Shown here in pieces: positions 17,092 through 25,852 of a DNA stretch of 64,000 nt (position 1 is its first letter; each line of letters opens with the position of its first letter). The stretch spans positions 62,001 through 126,000 of the forward strand of contig JAFGNT010000018.1 of the NCBI GenBank assembly GCA_016926855.1, written 5' to 3'. A program made the position numbers and the translations under genes. Below the pieces are notes generated by a model. The model did no database searches. It saw only the letters and a list, made by a program, of their open reading frames with translations, and was not told the origin of the DNA. The DNA comes from Methanomicrobiaceae archaeon (lineage in GTDB: Archaea; Halobacteriota; Methanomicrobia; Methanomicrobiales; Methanomicrobiaceae).

Positions 17092-18213
17092 TCACACCTC
17101 GCCACCCAGAATGTATCGGCTGATTGCTTCTCCCACGCCGGCTGTTGTCGCATCCCCACCCATATCACGGGTGGTGACGCCGTCCCGGATGCTTTTCTCA
17201 ATTCCCGACAAAACCGCAGCGGCCGCAGCATGCTCGCCCAGGTGATCGAGAAGCATCGACCCCGCCCAGATCGTCGCGACGGGATTCGCGACGCCGAGGC
17301 CTTTATACTTCGGTGCCGATCCATGAATCGGTTCGAACATAGACGTGCCGTCCGGATTGATGTTCCCACCCGGAGCGAGGCCCAGCCCGCCCTGTATCAT
17401 AGCCCCGAGATCGGTGATGATATCACCGAACATGTTGGGAGTCACGACGACGTCGAACCATTCAGGATTCTTGACAAACCACATCGTGATCGCGTCGACA
17501 TAGGAAAATTCCGTTGATACGGTCGGATAACCGGCTGCGACTTCATGCACGACATCGCGCCAGAGCCCGTACACGTCGGAGAGTACATTCGCCTTGTCAA
17601 CCGATGTAAGGCGTCTCTTCCGCACCGCTGCACAATCAAACGCGTACCGGACGATACGCCGGGACCCCTCCCGTGACAGGACACCGATCTGGTACGCAAT
17701 CTCCTCGCTGTCGCTTTGGACATCGAGTCCGAACTTCACCGAATAGAGATCGCGGGAGAGAGAAAACTCCCGGTGCTCCCGTCCCGTGAAGCGGGATCCG
17801 AGACCGACATAGAAATCCTCGGTGTTCTCCCTCACAATCGTGAAGTCGATATCGGCAGGTGTTTTTCCGGCGAGCGGCGTCCAGACTCCATCGAGCAGCT
17901 TCACAGGCCGCAGGTTGATATACTGGTCAAAATAGAAACGGAGAGCGAGAAGTATTCCCTTTTCCAGAATCCCCGGCGCGATCCGTTCGTCGCCTATTGC
18001 ACCGAAATAAATGGCCCGGAACGCGGAGAGATCGTTAAGGTCATCTTCGGTGAGGAGGTCGCCCGTCTCGAGATAGCGATCGGCACCGATTGCGAAATCC
18101 TCCCAAACAATCTCAAATCCGAATTTATCCGATGCAGCGTCAAGGACCTGTTTTCCGACGGCGATGATCTCCGGGCCGATGCCGTCCCCGCCTATTGCCG
18201 CGACCCGGTACAT
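17092..18213 (-). CDS. leuB: 3-Isopropylmalate (or homoisocitrate) dehydrogenase
   Basis: A 373-residue NAD(P)-dependent beta-decarboxylating dehydrogenase. Landmarks: [12 protein letters not shown] at the N-terminus, [24 protein letters not shown], the catalytic lysine/aspartate region DKANVLS...[26 protein letters not shown] and [12 protein letters not shown]. In methanogens the same fold serves leucine synthesis (LeuB) and the chain-elongation pathway to the thioalkanoate part of coenzyme B (AksF). It is the last gene of leuC-leuD-leuB and overlaps leuD by 22 bases. Which of the two substrates it uses is not decidable by eye. Confidence 0.88.
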   Translation of the reverse strand: MYRVAAIGGDGIGPEIIAVGKQVLDAASDKFGFEIVWEDFAIGADRYLETGDLLTEDDLNDLSAFRAIYFGAIGDERIAPGILEKGILLALRFYFDQYINLRPVKLLDGVWTPLAGKTPADIDFTIVRENTEDFYVGLGSRFTGREHREFSLSRDLYSVKFGLDVQSDSEEIAYQIGVLSREGSRRIVRYAFDCAAVRKRRLTSVDKANVLSDVYGLWRDVVHEVAAGYPTVSTEFSYVDAITMWFVKNPEWFDVVVTPNMFGDIITDLGAMIQGGLGLAPGGNINPDGTSMFEPIHGSAPKYKGLGVANPVATIWAGSMLLDHLGEHAAAAAVLSGIEKSIRDGVTTRDMGGDATTAGVGEAISRYILGGEV

Positions 18214-18689
18214 GTCTCCACCTCCTCAATCTCCCGTGCATACGGAACCAACCCGCCGGCATCGACAATCTTTCGGAGAAACGCGGGAACCGGTTCGATC
18301 CGGTACTGCACACCGTCTGCCTCGACATATCCTGCCTCGGGATGCACGGCAATCCTGCTTTTTTCCCCGATATCACCGATATCCGGGCATACAACCGGCA
18401 GAATCCCGGTATTTATTGCATTGCGGTAGAAGATCCGGGCAAATGACCGGGCGACAATCAGGCGCACCCCCGCTCCCCGCAGTGCAAGGGGGGCGTGTTC
18501 GCGGGACGACCCGCACCCAAAATTCCTCCCGGCGACGATGATGTCGCCCTCCCGCACATCGGTCCGGAACGCATCCCGCGTGCCCTCGAATGCGTGCATG
18601 GCAAGCTCTTTCGGATCATAAATGGTGAGGTACCTGCCCGGGATGATCGCATCCGTGTCGATATCGTCACCGAACACCCAGATCCGCAT
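18192..18689 (-). CDS. leuD: Isopropylmalate/homoaconitase-type isomerase small subunit
   Basis: A 165-residue swivelling-domain subunit that, with the large subunit, isomerises 3-isopropylmalate or homocitrate-type acids. Motifs: [46 protein letters not shown]. The substrate loop after GRYL reads YLTI. From memory, methanogen homoaconitases have YLRT and isopropylmalate isomerases YLVY, so this loop fits neither cleanly. The stop of leuC overlaps the start region (GTG 18692 or ATG 18689); GGAGGTGG upstream suits ATG 18689 best. It is coupled with leuC and leuB. Confidence 0.88.
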   Translation of the reverse strand: MRIWVFGDDIDTDAIIPGRYLTIYDPKELAMHAFEGTRDAFRTDVREGDIIVAGRNFGCGSSREHAPLALRGAGVRLIVARSFARIFYRNAINTGILPVVCPDIGDIGEKSRIAVHPEAGYVEADGVQYRIEPVPAFLRKIVDAGGLVPYAREIEEVETCTGSRQ

Positions 18690-19942
18690 CACACCACCTC
18701 CCTCGGATCGGTTATCTCTCCGGCAATCGCGGTCGCAGCGGCGGTTGCTGCCGAAGCAAGATAGACCTCAGCCTCCGCACTCCCCTGTCGCCCGCGAAAA
18801 TTGCGGTTCGATGTGGAGAGCGAGACCTCGCCCGGTGCAAGCAGGCCAAACGCCCCTCCCATACAGGGGCCGCAGCACGGTGCCTCGACGAGGGCGCCCG
18901 CCTCCACAAAGCGCTCGATGTATCCTGCGCGGAGCGTTTTCAGGTACTCCTCACGCGACGCCGGGATGATGATCACCCGCACGTCATCCGAGAAGCGACG
19001 GTTTCCGAGAATTCCGGCCACATCACGAAAATCTTCGAAGCGTCCGTTTGTGCAGGAGCCGATGAACACCTGGTCAACGGGTGTGCCCGCCACCTCGCCG
19101 ACCGCGACCACATGATCGACATTGTGTGGAACCGCCACCTGCGGTTCGAGATCGCTGACGTCATACGATTTCCATGCCGCATACGAAGCGCCTTCATCGC
19201 TGGCAAGGTCAAATGGCACACTATCCCGCCGTTCACCGACGTATGCCCATGTCGTTTTATCGGGGGGGACAATCCCTGCCTTTCCCCCCATCTCAATCGC
19301 CATATTGCAGCACGTCATCCGTCCCGCCATATCCATCCGGCGGATCGCCTCACCGGTAAATTCCAGTGCCTGGTACGTCGCGCCGTCAGCACCGATATCG
19401 CCGGCAAGAGAGAGAATGAAGTCTTTTGCCCCGACCCATTCGGGAAAAGTGCCGCTGACATCGACCCTGATGCTTTCGGGCACCCGGAAGTAGAGCGCGC
19501 CGTACCGGAGGACGAAACCCATATCGGTCGATCCTATCCCGGTGGCAAAGGCACCAACAGCACCATACATGCATGTATGGGAATCGGACCCGACAATAAT
19601 CTCACCGGGTGCGGCACGGCCTTTTTCCAAAACGACCTGGTGGCAGACACCCTCGCGAAGATCATAATTGAATATTCCCTGTTCGGATGCGAATGAACGC
19701 ATGAACTGCTGAAGTTCTGCGGCTGAGATGGAATCGGCCGGAACCTGATGGTCGAAGAGCATAATCACTTTCGAGGGATCGAAAACCCGTTCACCGCCCA
19801 TTTCATGGAATTTATGGATGGCAAGGGGGCCGGTAATGTCATGAATCATGGCCCCGTCCACCGGTGCCATCATCACATCACCTGCCGACATATCCCGTTC
19901 GCATATGCGGGAAAAGATCTTTTCAACGATCGTTTTTGCCAT
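18689..19942 (-). CDS. leuC: Isopropylmalate/homoaconitase-type isomerase large subunit
   Basis: A 417-residue aconitase-family large subunit with a [4Fe-4S] cluster. Visible: [40 protein letters not shown] and the [11 protein letters not shown] cluster ligands, then [13 protein letters not shown]. It works with LeuD in either leucine biosynthesis or 2-oxoacid chain elongation toward coenzyme B. It is first in the leuCDB operon, with GATAGGAT immediately before the ATG. Divergent mutS lies about 156 bases away. The LeuC versus AksD assignment is ambiguous. Confidence 0.9.
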   Translation of the reverse strand: MAKTIVEKIFSRICERDMSAGDVMMAPVDGAMIHDITGPLAIHKFHEMGGERVFDPSKVIMLFDHQVPADSISAAELQQFMRSFASEQGIFNYDLREGVCHQVVLEKGRAAPGEIIVGSDSHTCMYGAVGAFATGIGSTDMGFVLRYGALYFRVPESIRVDVSGTFPEWVGAKDFILSLAGDIGADGATYQALEFTGEAIRRMDMAGRMTCCNMAIEMGGKAGIVPPDKTTWAYVGERRDSVPFDLASDEGASYAAWKSYDVSDLEPQVAVPHNVDHVVAVGEVAGTPVDQVFIGSCTNGRFEDFRDVAGILGNRRFSDDVRVIIIPASREEYLKTLRAGYIERFVEAGALVEAPCCGPCMGGAFGLLAPGEVSLSTSNRNFRGRQGSAEAEVYLASAATAAATAIAGEITDPREVV

Positions 19943-20060
19943 ATCCTATCGCTGAATGGTTCGTTTGCAGGTGTATTGTTCTTTTGGGTGGTGCGCCTGC
20001 CACCCCGCCATGGGTGACCCGCCGGGGAACCCGGTCACCCGTGCCGCGGCTATCAGAACC

Positions 20061-20072
20061 ACTTATATCCCC
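20061..20072 (+). promoter_or_regulatory. TATA-like element and ribosome site for mutS
   Basis: ACTTATATCC at 20061-20070 lies about 30 bases before ATG 20099, and TAAGGAG (20088-20094) precedes that ATG by 4 bases. This fits a short-leader transcript. The rest of the 156-base gap to leuC shows nothing else recognisable. Confidence 0.5.
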
Positions 20073-20098
20073 TCCTGCCAGATTGTGTAAGGAGACGT

Positions 20099-22726
20099 AT
20101 GAAAAACGGGCCCACGCCGGCGATGCAGCAGTTCTACGCCATGAAGGAGCGGCACCCGGACGCTATCATTTTTTTCCAGATGGGGGACTTTTTCGAGACA
20201 TTCGGTGAAGATGCCGAGGTTGTCGCGCGCGAACTCGATATCACGCTTACGTCACGCGGACGTAACCGGGACGGGGAGCGGATGCCGCTTGCAGGCGTCC
20301 CGGTTCACGCGGGGGAATCCTATATCGCCCGTCTCGTGGCAAAGGGGTACCGGGTTGCTGTCTGCGAGCAGGTCGAGGATCCGAAGAAAGCGAAGGGCGT
20401 TGTAAAGCGGGATATTGTGCGTGTCGTCACACCGGGGACCGTCATTGATTCCGGGATGCTCACTGCAAACGGCCCCTCGTACCTTATGGGCATAGCACCT
20501 GATTCAAAACACCGCGTATACGGGCTTGCGTTCCTTGATATCTCCACCGGAGAATTTTTTGTGGCGAGCTCAGAAGCAGATGACGCAGGACAGGATCTGC
20601 TATCATGGGTCGCGCGGTATCGCCCGACGGAGTGCATTGTGCCGCCCGATCTCTCTGGTAAAATTAAAAAACGCCTTGAGGACCGCGGTGTAGTCGTGAC
20701 GGACGGCGGATATGAGGCGTTCGATAGCGGAAGAACAATTCCGCTCCTCTGTGAGCAATTTGGCGTTGCATCACTCGAAGGATTCGGATGCGCGGAGATG
20801 CCCGAGAGTGTTGCCGCCGCGGGAGCATGCCTCTGGTATGCAAAGGAGACGCAGAAAGCAGGCCTTGCCCACATCAACGGGATGTCTGTCCGGCACGAAG
20901 ACACGAGTATGGTGCTCGACGCCATTACCCTCAGGAACCTTGAGATAATCGAGAGCATCAGAAAAGGTGATTCCTCGTCAACGCTCATCGAATTGCTTGA
21001 CGATGCCCGGACCGCGATGGGTAGCAGGACACTCAGGTCATGGGTGACTGCTCCGCTGGTCGCGAAAACTGCTATCGAAGAACGTCTTGACGCTGTTGAT
21101 TTTTTTATCAGGAATCCGGTTGACCGTGCGGATCTCCGTGCTCTGCTTCACCGCTTCGCGGATATCGAACGGATCGCAGGGCGTATCTCGTACGGCAACG
21201 CGGGGCCGCGGGATCTCGTGACTCTTCGCACCTCGCTGGAACGGGTCCCTCCGATCCGGGAACTGTTAGAACGGCATGGGAATGCGCTTCCTGCCCGGAT
21301 CGCAGGGGCTGCAGCCGGAATCATGCCCATGACGGAGACGGCAGACCTAATCAGGCGGGCGGTGGTGGATGAGCCCCCGCTGCTTGCACGATCAGGCGGC
21401 GTCATCCGGGAGGGGTACGACGAACATCTCGACGAACTGCACCGGACGGCAACAACCGGAAAAACCTGGATTGCCGAATTCCAGCAGCAGGAACGTGACC
21501 GGACCGGGATTAAGTCACTTAAAGTAGGCTACAACAGGATATTCGGGTATTATATCGAAGTAACACGTTCGAATGTCAGGCTTGTGCCACCTGAATACCA
21601 GCGGAAACAGACCACGGCAAATGGGGAACGCTATACTCTCCCTGTCCTTCAGGAGAAAGAGGCGGTGATCTCACATGCCGAAGAAAGACAGAGTGCGGTT
21701 GAAGCAGATCTCTATGCAGCGCTGATAGTACGCCTCAGGGAGCACGTAGCGGACATGCAGGAGACGGCACGCTCTCTCGGGCTGCTGGATTCCTATGCCG
21801 CACTCGCGGAAGTCGCCGCATCCGGTGGGTATACCAGACCGGTCATCTCGGAAACCGAAGAGCTGACCATCCGCGAGGGCAGGCACCCGGTTGTCGAGCG
21901 CGGACTTGAGAGGGGGTTCGTTCCCAACGATACCGATCTGGATTCCGGCGCCGATCAGATCCTCATTATCACCGGGGCGAACATGGCAGGCAAATCTACG
22001 TACATGCGTGCCGTCGCACTGATTTGCATCATGGCGCAGATGGGCAGTTACGTGCCCGCCACCCACGCAACGATTGGTATCATCGACCGCATTTTTACAC
22101 GCGTGGGAGCGTTTGACGATCTTGCCAGCGGCCAGAGCACATTTATGGTGGAAATGCTCGAGCTGGCTAACATTCTCAACAATGTCAGCCGGAAAAGTCT
22201 GGTTATTCTCGATGAGATCGGCCGCGGGACGAGCACGCTCGACGGCTTCTCCATCGCCCGATCCGTTCTCGAATTCCTGCATGGAAAGGGTGCCGCCGGA
22301 CCCCGCACCCTGTTTGCGACACATTTTCATGAGCTGGTCGAAGTCGAGGCGGACTTAAAGCGAGTCCGTAACTACCACTTTGCGGTAAAGGACACAGGTA
22401 CTGAGGTGGCATTTCTGCGAAAACTCATTCCCGGCGCGACCGACCGGAGTTACGGTATTCATGTCGCCCGTCTCGCCGGTATTCCAAACCGGGTGACGGA
22501 TCGGGCAGACGAGATACTCGGGGATATGCTGCGCCGCTCCCCCGCACCGGAAGGGAAGCGGGCTCCACGATATACCCAGATGCTACTCGTCAGCACACCG
22601 GAAATCTCGACAACAGACCACCGTGTCATCGCAGATCTGCAGGGGGCCGATCTCGATGCACTGACACCAAAAGACGCGCTGCTGCTCCTGTATGACCTCC
22701 AAAAAAAAGCACGCGGCGAGAGGTGA
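20099..22726 (+). CDS. mutS: DNA mismatch repair protein MutS
   Basis: An 875-residue mismatch-recognition ATPase. The N-terminal mismatch-binding domain has QMGDFFETFGEDA with the Phe-x-Glu wedge. The connector and core follow, then the ATPase with Walker A TGANMAGKSTYMR (about residue 625), SQSTFMVEM-type signature ASGQSTFMVEM, Walker B SLVILDEIGRGTS and ATHFHEL. Full length for MutS1, with a C-terminal helical tail. It is followed after 9 bases by mutL, so the pair forms a repair operon. MutSL is of bacterial origin in archaea and is patchily distributed among Methanomicrobia. Confidence 0.97.
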   Translation: MKNGPTPAMQQFYAMKERHPDAIIFFQMGDFFETFGEDAEVVARELDITLTSRGRNRDGERMPLAGVPVHAGESYIARLVAKGYRVAVCEQVEDPKKAKGVVKRDIVRVVTPGTVIDSGMLTANGPSYLMGIAPDSKHRVYGLAFLDISTGEFFVASSEADDAGQDLLSWVARYRPTECIVPPDLSGKIKKRLEDRGVVVTDGGYEAFDSGRTIPLLCEQFGVASLEGFGCAEMPESVAAAGACLWYAKETQKAGLAHINGMSVRHEDTSMVLDAITLRNLEIIESIRKGDSSSTLIELLDDARTAMGSRTLRSWVTAPLVAKTAIEERLDAVDFFIRNPVDRADLRALLHRFADIERIAGRISYGNAGPRDLVTLRTSLERVPPIRELLERHGNALPARIAGAAAGIMPMTETADLIRRAVVDEPPLLARSGGVIREGYDEHLDELHRTATTGKTWIAEFQQQERDRTGIKSLKVGYNRIFGYYIEVTRSNVRLVPPEYQRKQTTANGERYTLPVLQEKEAVISHAEERQSAVEADLYAALIVRLREHVADMQETARSLGLLDSYAALAEVAASGGYTRPVISETEELTIREGRHPVVERGLERGFVPNDTDLDSGADQILIITGANMAGKSTYMRAVALICIMAQMGSYVPATHATIGIIDRIFTRVGAFDDLASGQSTFMVEMLELANILNNVSRKSLVILDEIGRGTSTLDGFSIARSVLEFLHGKGAAGPRTLFATHFHELVEVEADLKRVRNYHFAVKDTGTEVAFLRKLIPGATDRSYGIHVARLAGIPNRVTDRADEILGDMLRRSPAPEGKRAPRYTQMLLVSTPEISTTDHRVIADLQGADLDALTPKDALLLLYDLQKKARGER

Positions 22727-22735
22727 GTAAGTACG

Positions 22736-24562
22736 ATGCATGTTTCCGGAGTCAACCGGCATATACGTGTACTCGATGAAGATGCGATCAATAAAATAGC
22801 CGCGGGTGAGGTCGTTGAGCGCCCTGCATCGGTAGTCAAGGAACTCGTCGAAAACGCAATCGATGCGGGCGCATCATCCGTCCGCGTCGATATCCGGACG
22901 GATACGACGGGCATCTCCCGCATTCTTGTCGTGGATGACGGGACAGGCATGGAACCTGACGATGCCCGGCTCGCATTTCTCCGGCATGCCACCAGCAAGA
23001 TCACGTCGGGTGACGACCTGCAGTCGATTCACACGATGGGATTCCGCGGCGAGGCGCTTGCGAGCATTGCCGCCGTGTCACGCGTAACTCTTGTAACGAA
23101 ACCAAATACCACCGGTGCACTCGCCGGCATACAGCTGGTTGTGGATGGGGGAGAGATCATTACCGACCGGGAAACAGGAGCGCCGGGTGGCACAAGCATC
23201 ACGGTGGAGGATCTCTTCGCCACGACTCCTGCGCGGAAAAAATTTCTGAAGAGGAAAAACACCGAACTCGCACATATCTATGCCGTCATGGAACAGTGCG
23301 CCCTCGCGCACCCGGATATCGCATTCCGCTTTATGCAGGACGGCACGGAAAAGATCCGAACACCGGGCCAGGGCGGGCTCCTTAATGCGGTCATCGCGCT
23401 CTACGGGGGCGAGATCTCACGGGCATTGGTACCCGTCTTCGGGAAAATGCCGTACATGCGAATTGAAGGATTCGTGGCAAAGCCGTCCGTCAGCCGCCCG
23501 AACACACACCAGATTGCGATCAGCGTCAATGAACGCCAGATCTCCTCACCCCCGCTCGTGCGGGCGGTCAGGGCAGGTTTTGGCACACTACTTCCGAAGA
23601 ACAGGTATCCGATTGTTTTTCTCGCTATCACCATCGACACCGCTCTTGTTGACGTAAACGTTCATCCCGCGAAGAAGGAGATACGGTTGAGCCGTGAGGA
23701 TGATGTTGTCCGTGAGGTGACGGCTGCTGTCCGGATGGCGCTTGCACACGAAGAGCTGATCCCGGAAGGCCACGGGCCGGGAAAGACATCCCGGCCCGAT
23801 CCATCCGTTTACCGGGGAGAATCCGCCCATAAGGGAGTTGCATCCCCCACCACCGCATATCGTGCGGATCAAACGAAGCCGGGTACTGCGGTTTCGCCGC
23901 ACCGGGCGTTTACCACAACGGACAGCCGGCTCCGGCTGACAGAGGGACGGGCCGTGCATGAAGGGGGGCCGAATTTGATGCCGGAGATGGAGATTTTCGG
24001 GCAGGTCGACGGCACCTACATTCTCGCCGCCCGGAAGAACGGCGACCATGAAGACCTTGTTCTGATCGACCAGCATGCCGCTCACGAGCGTGTACTGTAC
24101 GAGCAGGTGCTGGCGAAACGCGGGCGCGACCTGACCTCACAGGAGCTTCTCGTGCCCGTTGTGCTTACTCTCCGGCCTAAAGAAGCGGCAGCGGTCAGGG
24201 GAGCCCGGCATATGCTCATGACCGAAGGATTTCTCATCGATGACTTCGGCGGCGACACGTTTGCGGTCCGGACGGTTCCCGTGGTGCTGGGAACACAGAT
24301 GCCGGAGGGGCTGATCGAGGACCTGGTTGCCGATCTGGTCGCCGAACACCTGAAATCCGCAGACGGCCGGAAGGAGCGGATTACAACAGTCATCGCGTGC
24401 CGCGGAGCGATTAAGGCGGGCACAGTGCTCTCCCCGGAACAGATGCAGCGCCTTCTCGACCAGCTGGCGCGGACGGAGAACCCCTGGACCTGCCCGCACG
24501 GTCGCCCCACAATGGTCACCTTTTCGCGGAGTGTGCTCGACGGCATGTTTCACCGTACCTGA
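22736..24562 (+). CDS. mutL: DNA mismatch repair protein MutL (endonuclease form)
   Basis: A 608-residue GHKL ATPase and nicking endonuclease. The N-terminal ATPase motifs are AAGEVVERPASVVKELVENAIDAGA, DDGTGM, TMGFRGEAL and GTSITVEDLF. A proline/threonine-rich linker spans about 345-400. The C-terminal domain carries the metal-binding endonuclease motif DQHAAHERVLYE (about 443), ACRGAIKAG and CPHGRP, so it should nick DNA as in organisms lacking MutH. GAGGTGAG lies upstream of ATG 22736. Transcribed with mutS. Confidence 0.97.
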   Translation: MHVSGVNRHIRVLDEDAINKIAAGEVVERPASVVKELVENAIDAGASSVRVDIRTDTTGISRILVVDDGTGMEPDDARLAFLRHATSKITSGDDLQSIHTMGFRGEALASIAAVSRVTLVTKPNTTGALAGIQLVVDGGEIITDRETGAPGGTSITVEDLFATTPARKKFLKRKNTELAHIYAVMEQCALAHPDIAFRFMQDGTEKIRTPGQGGLLNAVIALYGGEISRALVPVFGKMPYMRIEGFVAKPSVSRPNTHQIAISVNERQISSPPLVRAVRAGFGTLLPKNRYPIVFLAITIDTALVDVNVHPAKKEIRLSREDDVVREVTAAVRMALAHEELIPEGHGPGKTSRPDPSVYRGESAHKGVASPTTAYRADQTKPGTAVSPHRAFTTTDSRLRLTEGRAVHEGGPNLMPEMEIFGQVDGTYILAARKNGDHEDLVLIDQHAAHERVLYEQVLAKRGRDLTSQELLVPVVLTLRPKEAAAVRGARHMLMTEGFLIDDFGGDTFAVRTVPVVLGTQMPEGLIEDLVADLVAEHLKSADGRKERITTVIACRGAIKAGTVLSPEQMQRLLDQLARTENPWTCPHGRPTMVTFSRSVLDGMFHRT

Positions 24563-24607
24563 AACGACACGACCGTATCATACGGCCGCTCCAACAGATT
24601 CCGGCAT

Positions 24608-24994
24608 TTAGTCCCGTGCACGGACGATCAGCCACGCCGCCTCACCGCCTTTCGGGAACCGCACCAGTGCGTAGCGGCCCTGCAACTTCTCCCCGGCAAG
24701 CACTACCTCGATCTTTTCATCCTCCCAGACAAGCGGTTCGTAGACACCATGGTCCCAGACGGCAACAGTTCCCGCCCCGTACTCTCCGTCGGAAATGGTG
24801 CCTTCAAAGCCGGCATACTCGATCGGATGGTCCTCCGTCGCAACCGCAAGCCTTCTCTCACCCGGCTGATCCGGCATGCCCTTCGGTACCGCCCAGCTTT
24901 TCAGTACCCCGTGCCGGGCGAGGCGGAGATCAAAATGGTGGTGCCTGCTCGTGTGCTCCTGCACCACAAAAATCAGGGGATGCGACTCCCTCAT
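24608..24994 (-). CDS. Stand-alone 3'-phosphoesterase domain protein (LigD PE-like)
   Basis: About 128 residues that correspond to the phosphoesterase domain found at the N-terminus of bacterial LigD: FVVQEHTSRHHHFDLRL with the metal histidines and aspartate, SWAVPKG, AVATEDHPIEYAGFEG, GEYGAGTVAVWD. These enzymes trim 3'-phosphate or ribonucleotide ends in break repair. Only the PE domain is present; no polymerase or ligase domain is adjacent. ATG 24994 with GGGAG five bases upstream is preferred over GTG 25006. It converges on mutL, in a repair-rich neighbourhood. Confidence 0.88.
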   Translation of the reverse strand: MRESHPLIFVVQEHTSRHHHFDLRLARHGVLKSWAVPKGMPDQPGERRLAVATEDHPIEYAGFEGTISDGEYGAGTVAVWDHGVYEPLVWEDEKIEVVLAGEKLQGRYALVRFPKGGEAAWLIVRARD

Positions 24995-25091
24995 AGCGTC
25001 TCCCACAGGTTCCGGAGAATGTAAAAAAACACGTTTATCTTGTCGAGCCGGGTAAATGCAACCCGCGTCATCGGGAGCGGACTCGGATCCG

Positions 25092-25718
25092 TCACCGGGG
25101 GTCGCTCCGCACTATGTCGCTCCCCATACGGCAGATATCCTTCGTCAAACGGAGGACAAAGAGTTTTTCATCGTCCATTGCCCGCTCCGCCACCACAAAG
25201 GAAATGAAGCCGGCTTCGGTGCACGCAGCCTGCACCTCATGAATCCCGGTGAGGGACGAGACGAGCAGGAGTACCCGGCCGTACAGAGAGAGCACCCGGC
25301 CGACATCGTGAAGGAAACGCATAATCACATCCCGCCCCGTCACCCCCCCGTCAAGGGCTAATTCCAGCCAGTCATCCATCCGCTCCCCGGGTGCCGTCGG
25401 AAGATATGGGGGATTGAAAATGACAAGATCACAGGGGCCGGCAACCCCGGAAAGGAGATCCGTCCGAACGATATCCACTCCAAGCCGGCGGGCCGAAGCG
25501 ATGGCATGCGGGTTGATCTCCGTCGCAAAGACCCGTGCCCGGTGTGAGAGTTCGGCGGCGATCACGCCGCTTCCGGCCCCCACCTCGCAGACACGTTCCT
25601 CCGGGCGCACTTCGCGGAGAGCAGCCCCGAGCAGCAGCCAGGTGTCTTCATCAGGCGGGTACACCTGTTCATGGAGCGGGTACGGGTTCACTAAATCAAG
25701 GTGCGGATCGCCCTGCAT
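25092..25718 (-). CDS. HemK2/Mtq2-like protein methyltransferase
   Basis: A 208-residue SAM-dependent methyltransferase. Motifs: YPPDEDTWLLL, VCEVGAGSGVIAAEL (motif I), ATEINPHA and the catalytic NPPYLP that defines the glutamine/asparagine N-methyltransferases. Archaeal and eukaryal members with this short architecture methylate the GGQ glutamine of release factor aRF1/eRF1, sometimes with a Trm112 partner. No N-terminal PrmC helical domain is present, consistent with that group. It is divergent from the HerA-like ATPase. Confidence 0.88.
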   Translation of the reverse strand: MQGDPHLDLVNPYPLHEQVYPPDEDTWLLLGAALREVRPEERVCEVGAGSGVIAAELSHRARVFATEINPHAIASARRLGVDIVRTDLLSGVAGPCDLVIFNPPYLPTAPGERMDDWLELALDGGVTGRDVIMRFLHDVGRVLSLYGRVLLLVSSLTGIHEVQAACTEAGFISFVVAERAMDDEKLFVLRLTKDICRMGSDIVRSDPR

Positions 25719-25817
25719 GCTACATCATCGTACACCAATATGCATCAACATATCTTCCCCGTGATGCTCCCGGTTTCGTAAAAGCAACTCTTCCGACAAA
25801 GGGCACAGGAGAATGGG

Positions 25818-25825
25818 TTAAAATA
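25818..25825 (+). promoter_or_regulatory. TATA box for HerA-like ATPase gene
   Basis: TTAAAATA lies 28 bases upstream of ATG 25853 with no Shine-Dalgarno in between, the spacing expected of a leaderless archaeal transcript. This supports 25853 rather than any of the earlier in-frame starts. Confidence 0.6.
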
Positions 25826-25852
25826 CCCCGGGCTGCATACATTTCCCTATCC

